NCBI RefSeq assembly: GCF_000715075.1
Contig: NC_134100.1
Location: 27,748,542 to 27,812,541 of the forward strand
Direction: 5' to 3'
DNA from: Nicotiana tabacum
Lineage: Eukaryota > Streptophyta > Magnoliopsida > Solanales > Solanaceae
Length of the DNA: 64,000 nucleotides
Shown here: positions 46,378-59,500 of the stretch, one piece after another
Numbering within the stretch: the first letter of the stretch is position 1
How the letters are laid out: every line of letters starts with the position of its first letter
The notes under the pieces: model-generated
Told to the model about the DNA's origin: nothing
Database searches by the model: none
Seen by the model: the letters and a program-made list of their open reading frames with translations, nothing else
Translations under genes and position numbers: made by a program

Positions 46378-49240
46378 GGCCAGCTAGACCAAAACAGAAC
46401 CCCTCTTTTAAATAGTTAAATACCAGAAATAGTTCTAAAACATGATATAATAACCATAATTTTCGGAAATAACGGTAAAAACAATAGAAACCATCCCGAC
46501 ACAGCCCAAACTGGGGTGTCACAAGTCACGAGCATCTATTAGAGTATAAATACAACTACAAGGTCTAAAATGTACAAAATAGGAATGATGAACGAAAAGG
46601 AAGAAAAGCGGTGCTGCGAACGCTGGCAGCCACCTTGCTAAACTCCGATGACTCAGCCTCCGATCAGACCAAAACCCGCTAACGGGTGAATAAATACCTG
46701 CATCTGCACATGAGGTGCAGGGAGTAAAGTGAGTACTCTAACTCAGTAAGTAATAAAGGTAAATAACAACTAAGCAGTAAGAAATCACGTAAAGCAAACC
46801 AACATGCTATATAGAAGCGGTGTAAAAACCCTTGAGAAAAATAGTGAAATCTTTAGAAATATCTTAGCTCATTTTAAACCTCTTTTAAAAATGGCTTTTT
46901 CAATAGTTATGCAAATGAATGCAAAACAATTAGTGCAGATAAGTACAGAAATCCGCCCCTCGGGCTCAACACTCAATTTAATGGGTAATGCCAGGCAATC
47001 AGGAAGATAACACATAAAGTAACACAAACAACAGGTAATGGCAGACAAATGGAAATAAAGTAAACACATAGAATAGTACCAGTCCCTCGGGCTCACTCTT
47101 AGAACACTCTCAGCCCCTCGGGCTCACTCTGTGATCACGATGGGTACCCGTGCTCACTGGGGGTGTGCAAACTCCGAGAGGGGCCCCTTATGGCCCAAGC
47201 GCAATATCAAGCCATCTCGTGGCATCAAATCTAGGCCCTCGGCCTCATATCACTCAAGCCACCTCGTGGTGTATAAAAGTATCTCAGGCCCTCGGCCTCA
47301 TATCACTCAGTATATCCTCACATATGGCCCTCAGCCTCACTCAGTTCGAAAATCATCGCAATCCCCTCGGGCATTAGTAAAACAGTAGTTCTCAGCTCAA
47401 AACATCATTTAGAAATATCATTTAAGTTTCAAATCTGAGTAAAAGTGGCTGAGTTTGTAAAACAGTAGATATCAACAAGACTGAGTTCAAGTAATAATTC
47501 AAAAATAGTGAGGAAATAGTGATAAAAATCCCCGAAGGGTTCAGATAGTTGGCACAAAACCCAAATATGGCGATCAGCCCAAATTATGATGATAACAAAT
47601 AAGTTTCAGTCAAATATGTGGTAAAATCATTAATCGGGATGGACCAAGTTACAATCCCCAATAGTAAACGATCCCACGCTCATCATCAAGCGCGCATCTC
47701 ACCTCAATATAGCACTACGATTTGCAATCCAGGGTTTCAAACCCTCAGAGTATCATTTACAATCATTACTTTCCTCGAACCGGCGAAATTCCAAGCTCGC
47801 GACGCCTTTGCCCTTCAAATCGGCCTCCACGCACGTCGAATCTATCCAAAATTAGAACGAATACATCACAATTTGCTAGGGAAATAAAGCCCAAGTGAAA
47901 ACAATCAATATCGGGCACAAATCTCGAAATTACCAAGAGCCCCGGGCCCACTTCTAGAAACTCAGAAATTTTCACATCATTAGATTCCTTATCTCCTCAC
48001 GAATTCATACATATCAAAAGTTCTCAAATCCGACCCTAAATGGTCCTTCAAATCCCAAATCAAAAGTTCAATTTCTCAAGCCCTAGTTCTTCAATTTTAG
48101 GTTTAGTTTTCCATGAAATTTCTAGGTATATTTCACAATAGAAACAAGTTTTAAGTTAAAAAATCTTACCTCCAATCGATTCCCCTTGAATCCCTCTTTA
48201 ATTTCCTTCAAAAAGTTCTCAAAATCGCGGATGAAGCGACTTAAAACATTCTGCCCAGGTCTGACCCTTCCTTTTTTGCGATCGTGGTCAACACCTCACG
48301 ATTGTGATGCACAAATTCGCGTTGAACACTTTTTACTCTATGCGAATGCGACACACAAGTTGCGAACGCGACACATAAGTCGCGAACGCGACACACAAGT
48401 CGCGAACGCAATGCCTTTCCTCCTATACCTCCACGAACGCGGAGACCATAATGCGAACTCGATGAGAAATTCTCCTGGGACCAAATACCTTATACGCGAT
48501 CGCATAAACCATAACGCGAACGCAATGAACAACTTGATGCACCCTTCGCGAACGCGAAGGCCAAAATACCTGCAACTACTGGACTTATTTTTCTGCAATT
48601 TCTCAACTCCAAACACCCGAGGCCCTCGGGACCTCAACCAAAGTCACCAACACATCCTAAAACCTCATTCAAACTTGTTTCAATCATCAAAACACCTCAA
48701 ACAACATCAAATTACCCAAAATTCATCGAATTCAAGCCTAAGTTTTCTAAAAACTTCCGAAATACGTTTTCGATCAAAAACCCAACCAAACCATGTCTGA
48801 ATGACCTGAAATTTTGCAAACAGATCCCAAATGATATAACGAAGCTACTTCAACTCTCGAAATTCCATTCCGACTCCCAGATCAAAATCTCACCTACCAA
48901 TCGGAAATCGCCAAAATCTGAACTTTGCCAATTCAAGCCTAGTTCTACTCCGGACCTCTAAAACCAATTTCGATCATGCTCCTAAGTCATAAATCACTCA
49001 ACAAAGCTAACAAAATCATAGAAATTCCATTCTGAGCTCACATACAAATATGTCAACTCTTGGTCAAACCTTTCAAATTCAAATCTTTCATCTAAGACTG
49101 TTCTTTCTAATTCATTCCGATTTTCCTGAAAACCAAAACCAACGATCTACATCAGTCATAATAAATTTTACAGGGCAAGTCATGCCCGAGAACTGGTGAT
49201 CAAAGTGCAAAAGCTCAAAATGACCAGTCGGGTCGTTACA
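46378..49240 (-). mobile_element. Tekay-like solo LTR with clipped end, inside Athila RNase H
   Basis: The minus strand starts TGTAACGACCCGACTGGTCA at 49240. Inside are LTR parts parallel to those of element T: GGCCAGCTAGACCAAAACAG near 46378, CCCCTCGGGC words at 46950-47120, CCACCTCGTGG words at 47215-47270, and CGCGAACGC-rich repeats at 48350-48560. The last 51 bp expected by comparison with 37739-37789 are missing. The flanks carry a 54-bp direct repeat instead of 5 bp. No internal region is present. Small ORFs (48186-48800 and others) are not supported. Confidence 0.82.
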
Positions 49241-50509
49241 TAAAAATAGTGACTTTGGTTCCTATCAAATAGGAGCGAAACTTATCAAAAGCAAATACTA
49301 CTGCTAGTAACTCTTTTTCTGTCATGACATAATTCACTTGAGTCTCACTCAATGTCCTACTAGCATAGTAAATGGGACGAAAAATCTTATCCCTTCTTTG
49401 GCCTAAAACTGCTCCAACTGTTGTATCACTAGCATCACACATGACCTCACAAGGTTGGTTCCAATCAGGGGACACAACTACATGTGCAGTTGATAACTTT
49501 TCCTTAAGGGTTTCAAATGCTTTCACACAGTCACCTGAAAAATCAAACTTAGTGTCTTTGATCAAGAGGGTAGTCAGCGGTTTTGAAATCTTTGAGAAGT
49601 CTTTTATGAATCGTCTGTAAAAACCTGCATGACCTAGAAAGCTTCTAATTCCTTTCACAGTTGTGGGAGGGGGTAATCCTGCTATAAGATTAATTTTTGC
49701 CTTATCAACTTCTATCCCTTTAGCAGTGATTTTATGTCCTAAAACAATTCCTTCCGTAACCATAAAATGACATTTTTTCCAATTAAGAGCTAAGTTTGTT
49801 TCTTCACATCTTTTAAGAACTAAGGTCAAATGGTTAAGACAATCCTTATATTTTTTGACAAATAGGGTAAAATCATCCATAAAAATTTCAAGAAATTTGT
49901 CAGTCATGTTAGCAAAATTGCCGACATGCAATACTGAAGTGTAGCAGGGGCGTTGTACAGACCAAATGGCATTCTCATATAGTCATATGTTCCATGAGGG
50001 CATGTGAAGGTTGTCTTATCTTGATCTTCTGGTGCAATTGGTATCTGATTATATCTTAAATAGCCATCAAGAAAACAATAAAAATAATATTCGGCAATTC
50101 TTTCCAACATTTGATCAATAAATGGCAAAGGAAAATGATCTTTTCTAGTGACATTATTGAGACGTCTGTAATCAATGCAGACTCTCCATCCTGTAACAGT
50201 CCTGGTAGGTATGAACTCATTATTTTTATTTTTTATAACTGTCATTCCTCCTTTCTTTGGTACTACCTGAATAGGACTGACCCACGGGCTGTCAGAAATG
50301 GGGTATATAATACCTGCTGCCAACAGCTTTACGATTTCTTTTTTAACTAATTCCTGCATTTCTGGATTCAATCTTCTTTGCGGCTGGACTATTGGCTTGT
50401 AGATATCCTCCATGAGGATTCTGTGTGTACAAATAGCCGGACTAATCCCTTTAATATCTTCTACAGTCCACCCCAAGGCTCCTTTGTGTGCTTTCAATAC
50501 TTTAATCAA
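49241..50509 (-). pseudogene. Athila reverse transcriptase and proximal RNase H
   Basis: RT begins in the frame 50509-49904 (NPEMQELVKKEIVKLLAAGIIYP, WVSPIQVVPKKGG, RVCIDYRRLN, FPLPFIDQMLERIA). After a frameshift it continues at 49931-49241 with the catalytic FMDDF box, GHKITAKGIEVDKAKI, FLGHAGFYRRFIKDFSK, the RNase H start CDASDTTVGAVLGQ and ASRTLSETQVNY. FMDDF replaces the usual Y-x-DD arrangement, as is common in plant gypsy elements. RT copies the RNA into DNA and RNase H removes the RNA strand; this copy is inactive. Confidence 0.92.
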
Positions 50510-51335
50510 ACTGTTTTCTTGTTTTGCAGTAAGAGAAGATGAAAATAATTACTGGAAATAATTCTTGCTCAAGATAAACATATTTCAAATGAGAAGGGAG
50601 AGTTTTGAGTTTAATTTTTGATTGAACTTGTTCGGATTCATCTCTTCTTCTTCTGAATCTTTGTCCAATATTTTAGCTTCTCTTCTGATGGTGGGATCAT
50701 CATCCTTTATGGTGCCTGATTTGATCAAGCATCTTTCGGTTGAATCTGGAGTTAATTGATCATCTTTGAATTCATCTGTAAGATAACTAATCATGTCAAT
50801 TGAAAAACATGAAGATGATGTTTCATCTCCTGAATATCTTAGTATCTTTTGCATATCAAATATGACTCTTTCTTCATCAACTTTTAAAATTAATTGCCCT
50901 TGATGAACATCTATAATTGCTCTTCCTGTAGCAAGAACTGGTCTACCTAAAATTACTAGTTCATTAGGACATTCATTCATTTCAAGTACTATAAAATCTC
51001 CAGGAAAACAAACTTATCTACTCTTACGAGTACATTTTTAATTATTTCCTTAGGTTTCTTAGTACTTTGATATGCAAACTGAAGAGAAACACTTGTGTCT
51101 TTTATTTTACCAAGATCTAACTTTTTAAAGATAGAAAATGGCATTAAATTTATTGAAGCTCAAGAATCACAAAGTGCTTTTTCAAAATATACTCCTCCCA
51201 AAGTGCATGGAATTGTAAAACTGCCTGGATCACTAAGTTTTTGTGGTAGCTTATTTTGAAGTATAGCACTGCATTTTTCCATAAGCATTACCACAGAAAC
51301 TTCTTCTAATTTTCTTTTACTTGACAAAATTTCCT
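50510..51335 (-). pseudogene. Athila protease region
   Basis: The frame 50980-50585 (NECPNELVILGRPVLATGRA IIDV-type segment, then an acidic linker) is the C-terminal part of an Athila retropepsin-like domain. Upstream in the same direction, around 51140-51175, the usual D-S-G-A active site appears as C-D-S followed by TGA, so the catalytic motif itself is interrupted. Further stops separate it from gag. Confidence 0.8.
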
Positions 51336-53094
51336 TTAAAATTTGGCATATGAAGGCATTTGTAACAAAGCATCAGTAAAAGGAATATTGATGTGAATTT
51401 GTTTTAAAATCTCCAAAATTTTTGCAAATTGGTTGTCAAGCTTTTCTCTTTTCATTTTTTGTGGAAAGGGAATAGTCAGAAGGAGAGGAGTCAATTTTTC
51501 AATATTTTTTTCTTCTTTTTTCTTGACTTCATTCTTTTCAGATGGTTCAGAGGGTATTTCAACATTCTTACCGTTGTTTACCTGTTGTTCTGACTGGTCT
51601 GCATAGGGTTCATCAAGCTCCTTACCTGACCGTAAGGTGATGGACTTAAGGTGCTCTTTTAGGTTTTTCTCTGTATTGCTTGGTAAGGGACCTTGAATCT
51701 TTTCTGAAACAAGAGCTGCCAATTGGCTCAACTGTATTTCCAGATTTTTGAGGGATGAATTTTGGCTCTCCATTTTTTCATCAGTGACCTTAATATACTT
51801 ATACATAAGATCATCAAGACTTGAATGATCTTGTTGAGGCCTTTGATGATAGGGCCCTGCTTGTTGATAAGGTCTAAAGTTTGATTGTCCATGGTTTGGA
51901 TTCTGGTATCCGGGTGGACCATGTATTTGTTGCTTCTGGAAGCTTTGAGAGTTCTCTGTACCATTTGGATTTCTCCATTAAAATCCTGGATGTTTCTGTA
52001 CCATTGGACTTCCAAAAGGATACTGCTTGGAACCGATGACATTGACATGTTCATCATTGTGATTGGTTGCTTGACATTCATGGTTCCGATGATTTCCTCC
52101 ACACATGTCACGAGCCTCAGATTGGCTTGGTTGTTGTGTATTCACCTAAAAAATTAAATTTTTTGTGCCAAAGAAACAATTTGTTGTGTTAGTGTATTTA
52201 AAGCATCAACCTGATTTACTGTAGCGGCCTTCTTGATAATTATACGCTCAGATGGCCATTGGATGGCATTCTCAGAAATTTCATTCAACAATTGCAACGC
52301 TTTCTCTGTTGTTTTTCCCATTACTAAACCTCCTGCAGCTGCATCTATCACATTTCTAGAAGAGAGTTTTAGCCCGTGATAAAAATATACAATTGCATAT
52401 GTTCAGGAATATCGTGGTGTGGACATTTTCTTAACATTGCTTTTAAACTTTTCCAAGCTTGATAAACTGACTCTGTGTCAGTCTGCAAAAAATTAGATAT
52501 GTCTTGTCTTAACTTTGTGGTTTTAGCCGGGGGAAAATATTTGTTTAAAAATTTCTGAGTCATTTGATCCCATGTGGTAATGGAACCTTGTGGCAAACTT
52601 CGCAACCAAGTCTTGACATCTCCTTTTAAAGAGAAAGGAAATAGCCTTAACTCGATAGCTTTAGGAGGTACTCCATTATACTTAGCTATTTCAACAAGTT
52701 CCAAAAAGTCAATTAAATGACTGTGTGGATCTTCACTTGCGTCTCCAGTGAAGATGCAAGACTGTTGAATTGTTTGAATCAGGTCAGTCCTGATTTCAAA
52801 GTTGTTGGCAGCCACTGGAGGTTTTCTGACACTAGATTTAGAGTTGAAGCGGTCAGGTCTAGCATAATCCCTTAGGATTCTGTTTGCTGGCCTTGGCGCC
52901 ACTTCAACAAATTGATCCTCTATTTGGACTGGCGGTGGTACTTCGCGTGGGTTGATATTTTCTGCTTCTTGATTCTCCATACCTTCACAAGCTATGCTTT
53001 GGGAAGATAATGCTTGTCCTTTCCTGCGCAGTCGAAGAGATCTTTCAATTTCAAGATCGTAATTGACCAACTCTTTTGTAGAAGAGTCGGTCAT
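51336..53094 (-). pseudogene. Athila gag
   Basis: Starts MTDSSTKELVNYDLEIERSL at 53094. A proline-rich segment (PREVPPPVQIEDQ) is followed by LRDYARPDRFN and the gag core (DPHSHLIDFLELV, LRLFPFSLKGDVKTWLRSLP, WDQMTQKFLNKYFPP), characteristic of Athila. The frame is broken near 52369, continues at 52351-52154, passes a knuckle-like region about 52060-52110 in shifted frames, and ends in a charged, K/E-rich tail (51806-51336; LRSGKELDEPYAD, VKKKEEKNIEKLTPLL). Confidence 0.9.
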
Positions 53095-53260
53095 AAACTA
53101 CTCAAAATTCTAAAAAAACAAACTGAACTTAACTCCTAAAGTAGTAGTAGTAGTCCTTAGAAGAAAATAATTAAAAGAAAGTGATGAATAACAAGGACAA
53201 CAAGGATTACAAAGATGACAAAAATAATAAGCGATCAAATAAAAATAGTAGTATGATAAT

Positions 53261-53301
53261 GTTGTTGTTGTTGTTGTTGTTGTTATTATTATTATTATTA
53301 T

Positions 53302-53341
<40 letters not shown>
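53261..53341. repeat. Compound trinucleotide microsatellite (GTT)n(ATT)n(AGT)n
   Basis: GTT at 53261-53284, ATT to about 53301, AGT to 53341. It sits in the Athila leader just upstream of gag. The ORF read through it is an artefact. Confidence 0.95.
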
Positions 53342-53342
<1 letters not shown>

Positions 53343-53710
53343 TATGATAATAGTAATTATATTAGTACTAATTAGCAATAGATGTTATGAAAAAAAATGG
53401 TAAACGAAATCAGTTAGTAGTAACAGTAACTAACGATGGAAAATAATAATATAATACTAATATAGAATATAGTTACAAGTAGTACTAGTATTAATAATAG
53501 TGACTGCTATGCTATAATAATGATAAGAAGGATAAATAATAATAACACTTGTATAAGATGTTAGTACTTGAAATAGTAAAAATAATAGTAGTAATATTTA
53601 GTAAATATTGATAGCAAAGATAATAATACTAATAGTAAGTTCCCAAATTAGTAATAGAATATTTAGTCTGAAGTAGACTTGTGCCAATAGGGTGATTTTT
53701 CAAAGGCAAT
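53342..53710 (-). other. Athila leader
   Basis: A/T-rich non-coding leader with many AATAATAGTA-like words continuing the microsatellite. No PBS of the usual Athila type can be found here, so it has probably been lost. Confidence 0.5.
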
Positions 53711-54954
53711 TTGACGAGGCCAATGCGTATAAGATCTTGCTACTCGTACTCTGTCAAATTCTAGTATAGTTTATGATATCGTCCCACAGAGATTGGAGAA
53801 TCTAGCTACAAACATATAATATTCTTACTACTATTTGAGAGAAACAAATTGATGAAATTTTGTTTGTTGAAAATTTAAATTGCTTAAGTTGAAATAAAAT
53901 AACTTTCGGAAGATTTATATTTAAAGAGAGTTGGGAATCATTGAATTCACTCGATAGCGTGATAATAATAAAATTATAGCTTCTACATGTATTTCTCTTA
54001 GGAATAACTGTTTATTGCTAATACAATTATATTTTGCTCACTAAGAAATAATCAATTAATAACACCCCGTGAGGTTATATAAATCAATTGATATATGACT
54101 CGTGACGATTAAACTGAAATAATTTTCTTGCCTGAATTGTGTTAAAAGATAGCAAAAACCTCTTGCGATTACTTTTTACTAAAAATCAATAATCTTGCCA
54201 TCTACAACTCCTCCGTGAGAATTAGAATGGAAGTAAGCAAGATTACAGACTCGGAATGATAGCTTAAAAAGAATTACTCTCACTCTATTATTTTACCCAA
54301 TAGTTATCGTATATTAATTTTGATTCGTAAGAATTACAAAATTGACATACAAGTAACTTTGGAGAATAAATAGATAGAAATGATAATAATTAATTAAACT
54401 AATATTCCAGCACAATATCGAAATATAATTAGAACGTTTCAGGTCAAGCATGTAGTAAAATTGAGATTAATATTATAACGATATCGAGCTTCATCAACTA
54501 TCCAACAAAAGAGATTACTGCATTATGGACTCTTTAAATATCACAAAGAAAGATATTCTTAAAATACTATCATCACTCTTAGAAAATTCAAAAACTACAA
54601 GAGGAAAGTGCAAGAGATAAAGAAAGAAGTAAAGACAAAAGCTAGAGAAAAGTTGCTAATTAGGCGCGTATGATCTTCCCCCCCTTTCAACACAAATATG
54701 ACATCCTTTTTATAGAAATCAAATCTCATAAGGTACCACGATGCCTCGTGGTTCTTTTGCCATGATGCGTCGTGCTTCTATTGCCATGATGCCTCGTGGT
54801 CTCTTTTTATTCCTTTATTTGCTTTATCATGATATTTTTATTTCCTGCAAAATACTATTAGAAAATACAGATAATTGACATATTATATATATATATATAT
54901 TATTTAAAATAATTTATTTTTAAGTATATAATATATGAATATTTTATAGTCATC
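53711..54954 (-). mobile_element. Probable 5' LTR of the Athila element
   Basis: The minus strand appears to start near TGATGACTATAAAATATTCA (54954) and end near GCATTGGCCTCGTCAAATTG (about 53711), after CTCTGTGGGACGATATC, a phrase I associate with the end of Athila-like LTRs. Both limits are estimates because the partner LTR is outside the window. A CATGATGCCTCGTGG word is repeated three times at about 54735-54800. Confidence 0.5.
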
Positions 54955-56053
54955 AAATATGAATAATGTACCGAGTATGTAAGGCACATAAATAAGTACA
55001 TGGAAGAAATATAGAGTAAATAACTCAACTTGTAAGTATGGAAAATTTTGTAAATCGTGAAATACTTATAGTGTCATGCATATGCGTATGAATGTCATGT
55101 CGTGCATAGGTACATGTTTCATAACATCATCAGCCTCTGAGGGCATCCCATCATATCATCTCGGCCACTGTGGGCAAAATCATCAACGTATACCAGCTGA
55201 TCAGGTGGTGGTGCGTATATAACATCATAACATTTTTCCATATCCCATATACATATATATGCGTATATAACGCCATCTGGTCATGAGTCAATGTACATGG
55301 ATGCAATGCATGAGAAGTACGTTAATAAAATCTTTCGGAATGTCATAAGACCATTATGTCTTTAAGTAATATCATGAAGTAAACTTTTTCAACTTGCGTA
55401 TTTTTCTGAGACCCATGAACAGAGGATAAAATAATAGGATACATGGGAATTCAAGAACATAGGCATTTCTAATACTTCTATGAATAGAGCCATTTGTGGA
55501 AGTTGTGCATTTGCCCGTTTAATTTGTATCGAATGGATCATGCCAAAAGAAAGAAGGGATAACCTTAACATACCTGAGTCGATTCTCTTGAAAAAGATTA
55601 CACCGTACTCTGTTAAAATTGCAAAATCTCACGTTAATTTGAAAGCTTAGGCACAACTTATAGAATGTTTAAACGTGATTTCTATGTAAGAACATCTTGG
55701 TGGACTATTAAGTTTGAAACATAATTTTCCTAAAATTTCATGGACTCTTTCAGAAGAAGTGTAGTAAATGAATTCTAATATTTGGAAATTGTTATCTTTA
55801 GTTTAAGTGGGTCCCTCATTGGAAGATTGGTGTCACCTTAGGTGTGACACCTTTCCCATTTTTATGCCACATATTAGTAATGACTTCTAAGTCATTTTAA
55901 ATTAAAGGAGGGGCTGCCATCTCATACTTGTTAAATACTTATCCAATATATCTCCAATTAATTAGGTAATGTCCCGGTGCCCGATAATTAACTAATTATC
56001 CGTATAAGTAAGAATTGTCTCAAATTACTTATAATTCTATTTATTTTTAATTC

Positions 56054-56056
<3 letters not shown>

Positions 56057-56122
<66 letters not shown>
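56057..56122. repeat. (TA)33 microsatellite in 3' LTR of element E
   Basis: 66 bp of pure TA. The matching site in the 5' LTR (62743-62750) has four TA units. Confidence 0.97.
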
Positions 56123-56125
<3 letters not shown>

Positions 56126-56364
56126 TACTATCATGGTCATATGGTACCTTGTATGGTACTAGTCTATAAATATCGGGTATTAACGCTCGGCCCGTATATT
56201 ATCCCAACATGCAAAAGTTGGACAAAAATTCATTTTCTTTGACTTGCTTCCCCGATCATCTTTACGAATTTACTCATCACTTGTGAAATAACATAATTCT
56301 TATAATCTACGAATAATCTTTTCCTTGGACTGATGTCAATTACCTTACGACAAATTCAATGTAC

Positions 56365-56566
56365 AATACTACAGGGTGCAACATCATCGTAATTTGATAA
56401 TGCAAAGCGCAACATCATCGTAGTGTAATACTGCATAGGGCAAGATCATCGCAATATATATTACTGTGAAGCGTAACATCATCGTAATGTAGTACTGCAA
56501 GGCGTAACATCATCGTAATATAATACTGCGGGACGTAATATCGACGTAATATTGCGGGACATAACA
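56365..56566 (-). repeat. About 33-bp tandem repeat at the start of element E LTR (3' copy)
   Basis: Six to seven degenerate copies of GTAACATCATCGTAATATAA followed by TACTGCGGGAC. The outermost unit is the LTR terminus itself. Confidence 0.85.
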
Positions 56567-56582
56567 TCATTCCCCCCTTTGG
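56567..56582 (-). other. Polypurine tract of element E
   Basis: The minus strand reads CCAAAGGGGGGAATGA directly before the 3' LTR. Confidence 0.8.
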
Positions 56583-59500
56583 AACATTTGTCCTCGAATG
56601 TTGACTGATGCTCTTATTATTTTCATAACTTATAGCTCTTGTGAATACCTTAATACTCTCCATGCCATTTAAGCAGTTGCTTTATGAATAAATCCAAAGT
56701 CTAGGGTATTCCCCCCTTTAGTCTTTTTCTCACGCCACGACTTGTGGCCTGAATCCTTCCAATCTCGTAACTGTTGCTACCTTCTTTCATGCAGCCTGTA
56801 TGACTCTAACCTTGTAAGTACGCCCATGCAATCCTCTCTCCTTTTTCCTCCAGCTTTTAGCCAATCTTTAGGCCTCACTTTGTGAACATATACAGAGCTT
56901 GGTGAGATGTCCCTCTGGGCATCTATAAATATACTGAAGTTCTTTGCTCGATACTTTGTCAAATTTACGAATATTGCTATATCTTATTTCATAGACTCGA
57001 TTATCCATTCGTATGACTTTACTGCATATAAGTAGGTTAGTATACCCTCTCTCTTACTTCGATTTATCGTTACTGAGGTCTGTGACCAATCTCCAGGTTA
57101 CTTTCGTTGCTTGTCCTATATGCAAAAGCCTAAGTCCTTTAATGCTTCCTCATTACAGTTCATCTTAAGAATGACGACCTAATCTCAGCTCATGCGTCGT
57201 GACTTTTGTCCATCCATTATGATTCGCCTCAATATTGATCTACAATATACCATTGATAACTTGAAACTTCTTACGTAATACCTTGCCACTAGGGCTTATG
57301 TTACATCGACAAATATTTAAAGTGATTTCCATAACCGTATTTCATAGCATCCTAATGTGATTCACCCTACGTGGGTATTTTAATCCTTTGCAACACATGA
57401 AATCCCCCTCTTTTTATTTTTTTCTTTTTTATTTTCAAATCATTACTCAATCGAAGGTCCAAATGTCATCCTTTACTTATCATAATTACACCCCCATTCC
57501 ATTAACAGGGCAACATTCCATTTCTTCTAAATGCTATTAGTCTTAGACTCCTTTAAGTTCATTCAGGCTATACTGAACTTTCTATAACTTAGATAAACCA
57601 TTAGCTCTCTTGTTTTCATGGACATAATTCTGAGGACTTATCTATTCTCTTTACCTTTTCATTTGCCTTTCCTTATCCTTACTTATGTCTTCGTAAAACT
57701 TTGTCGCTGTACCATACTTTAGCTTGCGAGCTATACATATCCATTTATATTACTCGCAACCTTCCTTCAACTTGCTTGCACCATAGATTTTCTTATGTTG
57801 TTATGGAACGTCAAGCGAGACATCACATCATCTCTAACTCTTATCTACTCTCTTAACTAGACCTCTCGGTACTTAGAAACCATAGGCTAGAAGACATGCC
57901 ACTGACGATGCTGCTATTATTCCCGATTATTAAATCCTCCTGCTTCTAGCCTTCTATCCGAAGTATGGACTATTCATAACCTTCTGCATTTGAGTATCTC
58001 GTATGTTGTTCACCTTTACCTTACTTACTTAAAATCTCGCATCATATCTTTTTTCTCTTTCATAACCTCCCCTCCGCATAGGTATGATTCACACCACAAC
58101 TTGAAGCTCTATTATAATACTTGCACCTTTGGTGCATATACAATCCGGTGAGTGCTTCATACTGACTTTTTATGAGTTTGGTACTATTCTGAATTGCTTC
58201 ATCGTAGAGCCGTTATAGAATATAGTTGTTGTACTATTTGTCTTGTACCTATGATATTAAGAGTGATCCTTCAATATTCTCAATCACGAGGTCTATAATT
58301 TTCTGGGTCCAATAATCAGACTCCTAATTTACTTCGTTGATGTAACTCTTTATTTTCTTCTTCCTTCTGATCAGTCTTTAGGCTTAAGTTATCTTCCAAT
58401 CTGCGGCTCATGGTATTAGTTATTGCTTTAGCCTTTCATGGACGCTCTGGAATACCTATAATACAATCCTCTAACAACCAAATCCTTTATATCTGACCTG
58501 GGCTCAATTCTTTTTTTTTTTAAACTTATACCAGAGTCTTCTACAGCTGATCATTAATCAAATAATTGCTTTTCTTCAATTTCAGCTTTCTTCAAATGTA
58601 AGCAATTGCTTTTCCTGTTCTTTTTGCCCCCTTTTGCGTGCATACTTAGCTTATCTTAGTTCTCACACATGCCAAAGTTTTTGTGCAACTCATATGATCT
58701 CAAATATTTTTTAATTTTACTTCCCGTTCATTAGCCACGGTAGGTGCCACTTTCTTTTGGAGTGCTTACAATGTTGTTGTGAGACTGTTGTTATAAGACC
58801 ATTTCCTCTTTAGATCACTGAGTTCAGGTTGAAGCCTTTTTCCTTATTTTCCTTAGCTTAGTCTTTCATTGTAGTAATTAGGGAGGATCCTCTGACTCTT
58901 GTAAAGCTGTGAGCTTATTGCATTGTATATTCAACATACCTTTTAATGTCCTTCATTGCCTATACTTATCCGTAGTTACTTATCTCTATGCCCTTGTGCT
59001 TGTGTAGTTGCTTCTGAAATGACATTTTGATTATCTTCCAAGTGGAACTCTCTTTTATCCCCGTAACACTCATATGGTACCTTTAACTACCCCGACTCCT
59101 ATTTGAATACATCTCAAGTATTATAATGACATTACTACAAGGCTGAATTCTCCATGTCGGGGTTTACTATATTTATCTTGCATGATCTGCTGATTTATCT
59201 GTAACTTCTTGTCTAGTCATGACTAGGCTCTTCCTGAATCAACTACTAACTACTCGTTGGCCCATTCTCATATTCGTATTCCGCATAATCTTTCTTGGGT
59301 TATTTCTTTTGTCTTAACTTACCTCATGTACTGGATCCTTATCTATCAACAACATTCTAGACGGGAAACCTTACATCATTTTCTTGATGTTGAGCTTACA
59401 TAATGTTCTGGAATCATAGCATATCTATAACATTTGATCATCTCATCCCTTTCTCATTTTTATCGCATTCTTCCTTTATCATTCCCATAGTTACTAGAGT

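Larger units (their letters stand above)
54955..56566 (-). mobile_element. 3' LTR of element E, 5' (U3) part
   Basis: Matches 61610-63192 (5' LTR of E) throughout, with visible divergence. It begins on the minus strand at 56566 and is cut near 54955 by the Athila insertion. It contains a (TA)33 run that is only (TA)4 in the other LTR. Short ORFs are not supported. Confidence 0.85.

Noticed and set aside
48186..48800. 204-codon plus-strand frame
   Set aside because: Lies within the Tekay-like LTR across CGCGAACGC repeats; no domain and no start context that supports a gene.
53181..53375. 64-codon frame with long Leu and Val runs
   Set aside because: Translation of the GTT/ATT/AGT microsatellite.
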